Source of the DNA: Epiperipatus broadwayi
Taxonomy: Eukaryota; Onychophora; Udeonychophora; Euonychophora; Peripatidae
Reading direction: 5' to 3'
Assembly: GCA_028023455.1 (NCBI GenBank)
Contig: JAQFVV010006548.1
Location: forward strand, 62,001 to 126,000
DNA: 64,000 bases
The notes beneath the pieces were generated by a model. That model saw only the letters and a list, made by a program, of their open reading frames with translations. It was not told where the DNA came from and made no database searches. Both the position numbers and the translations under genes were made by a program. Shown piece after piece: positions 60,321 through 64,000 of the stretch. Each line of letters opens with the position of its first letter. Positions within the stretch are counted from its first letter, which is position 1.

Positions 60321-61547
60321 CCATGTGAAATATATCTAGGTATACTAATGAGTTTCCTGGACAATCTGGATCGAATTCTTCAAGAGATCATATTTGTGCC
60401 ATACTTTTTTTAATCTTTAAAGATTATTCTCTATTTTTATTACATCATAAATACAGTTTCAATATATTTAACAGACACTTTTCAATTTCGGACAACAGAG
60501 ACTTCTGCTATTGCCTGATTAATTTTATGATAATAAACACCACACTATTGCCTGAAAATCAAATTAATTTAAGATTTCATCTTTATTCCTAATACTATTG
60601 TGTATATCAATTTAGACAAATTATTTTTTAAGTTTTTATTAATCTTAACAATATTTTAATAATGACTTTTTGTTAAGCATAATTCAATGGAAGTTGCAGT
60701 TATTTCCATTTCAGTTTAATATCTTTCATAACATTTATTATGAACTCTTCTTACTGCACAAGGTTCTATGCACATCAGAGCTTTTGCTGGTTGTTAAATT
60801 TTATATAATATTTTAATGTAATTTAGTATATACAGAAGTTACCATTTGCCAATTGTACAGTATATTAAACTTATTAACTTTACACATTAGCCATTGTATG
60901 AAGTTATTGAAAACATATTTTAATACATTTGAACATTATCACTACTATAATATATAATTCTTTTTTGAAATGTTTTGTGATACATGATTCTTGCAAGATG
61001 CTTTGTATTCAGCAAAGAAAAAAGCAGATTCCTTATGGGAAAAACTAACCTTTTATTTTGTAGTCATGAACCACAGAGCAAGATTATGGCAATCATTAAT
61101 TTTTCATTATTTGTTGTGATACTAAACTAATAACTTTTCCTTCCATGTATTCAAATCTTTAAGTTCAAACAAATTTAAAAACTGGATGATTTTATTTAGG
61201 CTGAATGAATTCACTAGTTATTGTTTTTTTTAACACAATCATGTATAAGATTACCAATGATGAAAAATAAGTTTTATAATTAAGATCTTCCAGTTATAAA
61301 TAAATTATGTTAAAGTTTACAAACATAGGATATCATCAAAGGCTGGCATAATGGTGTCCGATATTTCTAGGCAAAGAAAATTTGAGTACATCTTCCATTG
61401 TATACTACACTAATGTATATTATATTTAGACAATTATACATCTACATATGTAAATATTTATGAAAATGTTATTAATTTTAAATTTATTTTTAATTAATTA
61501 CCACTACTATACTTAATACAATTTTCTTATGTATTGCTTTCTATAGT
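60321..61547. other. AT-rich stretch beyond the gypsy gag remnant
   Basis: Would hold the 5' end of the minus-strand gypsy element if any survives; no LTR or primer binding site could be identified. Confidence 0.4.
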
Positions 61548-61802
61548 TACATATCATACCATTTCCAACTTTCTTATGCACTTCAACAATACTATTTTTT
61601 ATATCAAAACTTTATTCTTACCGTTTTGACTGTCTTGCAATCATCATCAGAACTACAATATCCAAATATATAATATATATATTTGGATATTGTAGCTCTG
61701 ATGATGACTGCAGAATAGCCAAAACTGTAAGAATAAAGTTTCGATATAAAAAATAGTATTGTTTGGGTGTATAAGAAAGTTGGGAATGGCACTACTATAG
61801 TT
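61548..61802. mobile_element. Foldback element with about 120-bp arms and hammerhead cores
   Basis: The axis is at about 61674-61676. Arm words tttccaactttcttat, aacaatactattttttatat and aaactttattcttac are each repeated inverted. Each arm contains a CTGATGA box; the outer junctions with flanking DNA have no clear target duplication. The minus-strand open frame 61604-61792 only reflects this symmetry. Confidence 0.8.
61698..61725 (+). ncRNA. Hammerhead-like motif, CTGATGA core
   Basis: CTGATGA, a T, stem GACT/AGCC with a GCAGAAT loop (the final G-C pair lost), then AAAAC where GAAAC is expected. The mirror copy on the minus strand (61625-61650) has CTGATGA, GATT/AGTC and also AAAAC. The shared AAAAC suggests the change predates the palindrome. 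Confidence 0.45.
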
Positions 61803-62022
61803 GCATATATAAATAATTATTCTTCATAATTGGAAGAAACTTTTTAAATTTAAAATGCAAAATGTATCAAAAAATATTTTTCTGGCATTTACTTTGGTAA
61901 ACAAAGGCAAAACTCTCCATACAGTAGTGCCACCCTGTGCCAAACAGATTAATCAATGGATGCCAGAAGGCTTGTGCATAAAATCCCTATCTAGTGCCTA
62001 CTCATCCAATATCCCCAGACTA

Positions 62023-62047
62023 GTTTCTGGCTTATGGCCATCATCAG
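62023..62047 (-). ncRNA. Hammerhead-ribozyme-like motif with full core (minus strand)
   Basis: On the minus strand: CTGATGA, stem II TGGC/GCCA with a CATAA loop, GAAAC. Identical in layout to 62441-62465; the loop differs by one base, while the stem and core are unchanged. Confidence 0.6.
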
Positions 62048-62440
62048 TGAGGAGCCTTGGATCTGAGAGCACCACCTAGATCTTAGGATCTAATGCAACC
62101 CTCCAGCAGCCACCTTTTAACTCTACTTTACTACAAAACTATGAGAATGAAATTGAAAACATTGTTAGTATCTTCAATCTAAGCTCAATAGCTTATATAG
62201 TCATATGGGTCTGAACTCAATTCAGCTCCCATACATTTCGGTGTCTTTGGCTCTTAAACAACCATAGCCACCACTATCCTATTAGGCAGGATTAGTGTTA
62301 AATCACTAAACATCACATGATCACCTCTATACTAGCACATAATTGTTGTAAACAAAGGCAAAACTCTCCATACAGTAGTGCCACCCTGTGCATTAGATCC
62401 TAAGATCTAGGTGCAGTGCTCTCAGATCCAAGGCTCCTCA

Positions 62441-62465
62441 CTGATGATGGCCACAAGCCAGAAAC
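62441..62465 (+). ncRNA. Hammerhead-ribozyme-like motif with full core
   Basis: CTGATGA (62441-62447), stem II TGGC CACAA GCCA (62448-62460) and GAAAC (62461-62465). A possible stem III pairs CTAGT just after GAAA with ACTAG at about 62494-62498. The base after that arm is A where a hammerhead needs U, so self-cleavage is uncertain. Confidence 0.6.
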
Positions 62466-62638
62466 TAGTCTGGGGATATTGGATGAGTAGGCACTAGATA
62501 GGGATTTGTGTGTCTTCTGGCATCCATTGATTACTGTTTGGCACACGGTGGCACTACTGTATGGAGAGTTTTGCCTTTGTTTACAACAATTATGTGCTAG
62601 TATAGAGAAGGTGATCATGTGATGTTTACTTTGGTAAA

Positions 62639-63774
62639 ATTTTGAAGTAATTCATTTATAATGATTTTAGATACAATTTCATGGTCTATAGACATTATTG
62701 CTAATTCAGTAGTAAGTCATGCTTGAGCCACTGTAAAATAAGTGACATTTTTATGTTTTAATTTTGAAAAAACTTATTTTTCAATTGGATGCACAGGAAG
62801 TGCAAGAATCGGACTCTCTACCACTGCATTAAACTATACAGGACATTGTAATCGTTAAATTGGATTTAAAACATTCCTGTTATCAAATTAGATTTACAAC
62901 ATTCCTGTTATCCACAGTAAAATATGTATAGTGTTAGAAAAAAAAGTGTGCAAATATATATGTATTATTAATGTAAAGTTTATTGGAAAATAATTACTGC
63001 AAAATACATACATAATTATTCACTTTAGCAAAATTTACAAGAAATTAGCATGGACTGAACTTAAAATGGTTATGCAAATGAGTTTGATATCAAGATTAAG
63101 ATATCTAAAACTGCTCAGAATAATATAATAAAATGGTTATTTTAAGCTTTTCTTACTCAACGTTCCTGGTTCTTTTATTAATAATGCAAATTTATTATAT
63201 ATATTGTGCCACTACTTTTTGTATCTAAAAGATCGTACGCTGAATTAAAAATGTTAATTGAGCTGGGATCGTTATCATATGAGGGCGCCACTAGGAAAAG
63301 AACCTAGAGCCACAAAATTAGAGGAAACTTATATTCATGGCTGTTAATTTATATACGTATGATAGACCCAGCTAATTCCCCCTTTACAATTCCATTTTTA
63401 ATACGTACGGATACAATATGATATGTTTTATTATCTCATACAAACGCTAAAGGAACAAACAAGTACACTTTTATGTGTTTCATTTAATAATACACTTTAT
63501 TATAATTTACTTTTCTTTTATTCAAGACTATTTGTAAAACAAATCACTAATAATTCCCCATCTACCTTCCTCCTTTCTATACTCTTAGCATAACTAACAT
63601 AATCGTTCTTTTTTCCTTTTTATATAGAATAAAAAAAATGTAATATATGTATTTCGTTCTCGAAGGAACATGCGCTTTTACTTATACAAGTGTCCCAAAC
63701 TGATACAAATCTTGGCCAGTATAGAGACTAAGCAGCTTACACTAAACCCCTACCCTCTCTGGTAATCCAGTATT
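62639..63774. other. AT-rich, non-coding; GC content rises toward the end
   Basis: A 21-bp near-repeat (caaattagatttacaacattcctgtta-like, 62860-62912) is present. From about 63260 the sequence has GC-richer blocks (gagggcgccactagg) of the kind seen in LTRs, but no LTR partner is in the window. No gene recognised. Confidence 0.4.
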
Positions 63775-64000
63775 TACCTTGCTATGACGTAATTAACCTG
63801 AAGGCACACAACTGTAATCCGATATTTGCTTCGTCGGAAGAACACATGAACGTTGTCATGGCAACGAAGAGACTGACATGACTAATTCTAGAGATTTGCT
63901 TTTTTGTTACCTTGCTATGATATCATAAGCCTGAAGGCATACAGCTGTAATTATCTGATCTTTGCGTCGTCGGAAGAACACATGAACGTTGTCATGGCAA
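63775..64000 (+). repeat. Tandem repeat (about 135 bp unit) running off the window
   Basis: taccttgctatga starts at 63775 and 63908; ctgaaggca, cgtcggaagaacacatgaac and gttgtcatggcaa recur in the same order. At least two units are present and the array continues past the edge. Each unit carries GTTGTCATGGCAAC (63852-63865; 63988 to the edge), close to the RFX X-box half-site palindrome GTTGCCATGGCAAC. Confidence 0.75.

Larger units (their letters stand above)
61902..62624. mobile_element. 723-bp composite foldback element with 14-bp target duplication
   Basis: TTTACTTTGGTAAA occurs at 61888-61901 and exactly again at 62625-62638, on the two sides of the element. Inside, a block starting caaaggcaaaactctccata (61902) runs to about 62096, is followed by about 210 bp of unique sequence, and then recurs as an inverted pair (arms 62308-62400 and 62535-62626). 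The block thus appears three times in two orientations. Each long copy has a hammerhead-like core. No protein is encoded; the two open frames here are symmetry products. The closest relative in the window is 29355-29790. Confidence 0.8.

Overview
This is a strongly AT-rich eukaryotic (metazoan) window. It holds no operons, ribosome binding sites, tRNA or rRNA genes. It contains one convincing host gene, a single-exon C2H2 zinc-finger protein with 21 fingers (37344-39680, + strand). Almost everything else that can be explained is transposable-element debris. The mix of RTE-like non-LTR elements, Penelope-like elements, Ty3/gypsy, Merlin (ISXO2-type transposase), mariner, Tigger/pogo and BED-finger hAT remnants, together with the base composition, suggests an arthropod, perhaps a chelicerate or insect. 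That is inference; no single sequence here fixes the species.

Layout. 0-6.4 kb: a Merlin transposon with a 9-bp target duplication and decayed transposase (761-2351), a 98-bp-arm hairpin element (4448-4685) and a TA-flanked Tigger-like element (5139-6351). 6.4-13.7 kb: diverged repeat units of about 1 kb; one is split by a nearly full-length but broken RTE-type retrotransposon (6712-9552). 13.7-18.9 kb: a young LTR retrotransposon with two almost identical 2.18-kb LTRs, a 738-bp non-coding interior and an ATAT target duplication. 18.9-23.6 kb: more non-coding repeat related to 9.6-12.5 kb, with a minisatellite built on a 16-bp dyad. 23.6-37 kb: a 483-bp palindrome, a mariner remnant, a foldback element, a broken Penelope-like element, and a roughly 3.1-kb head-to-head palindrome of two copies of a second Penelope-like element. 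37.3-39.7 kb: the zinc-finger gene. 39.7-54 kb: mostly featureless AT-rich DNA with a hAT derivative (43149-44123), two foldback elements, a second RTE copy and a Penelope 3' fragment. 54-64 kb: a decayed minus-strand Ty3/gypsy gag-pol, several foldback elements and a tandem repeat at the window edge.

The most interesting pattern is the density of foldback (inverted-repeat) elements, at least nine. Six of them or their relatives carry a hammerhead-ribozyme-like core (CTGANGA or TTGAAAA, then stem II, then GAAAC), as expected for Penelope-like element termini. The best-formed cores lie at 62441-62465 (+), 62023-62047 (-) and 59712-59739 (+). Other items worth checking are the dyad minisatellite at 21.2-21.55 kb, the interior-poor long-LTR element and the 136-codon internal duplication in the zinc-finger gene. 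All homology calls were made by eye from motifs; no search was run.
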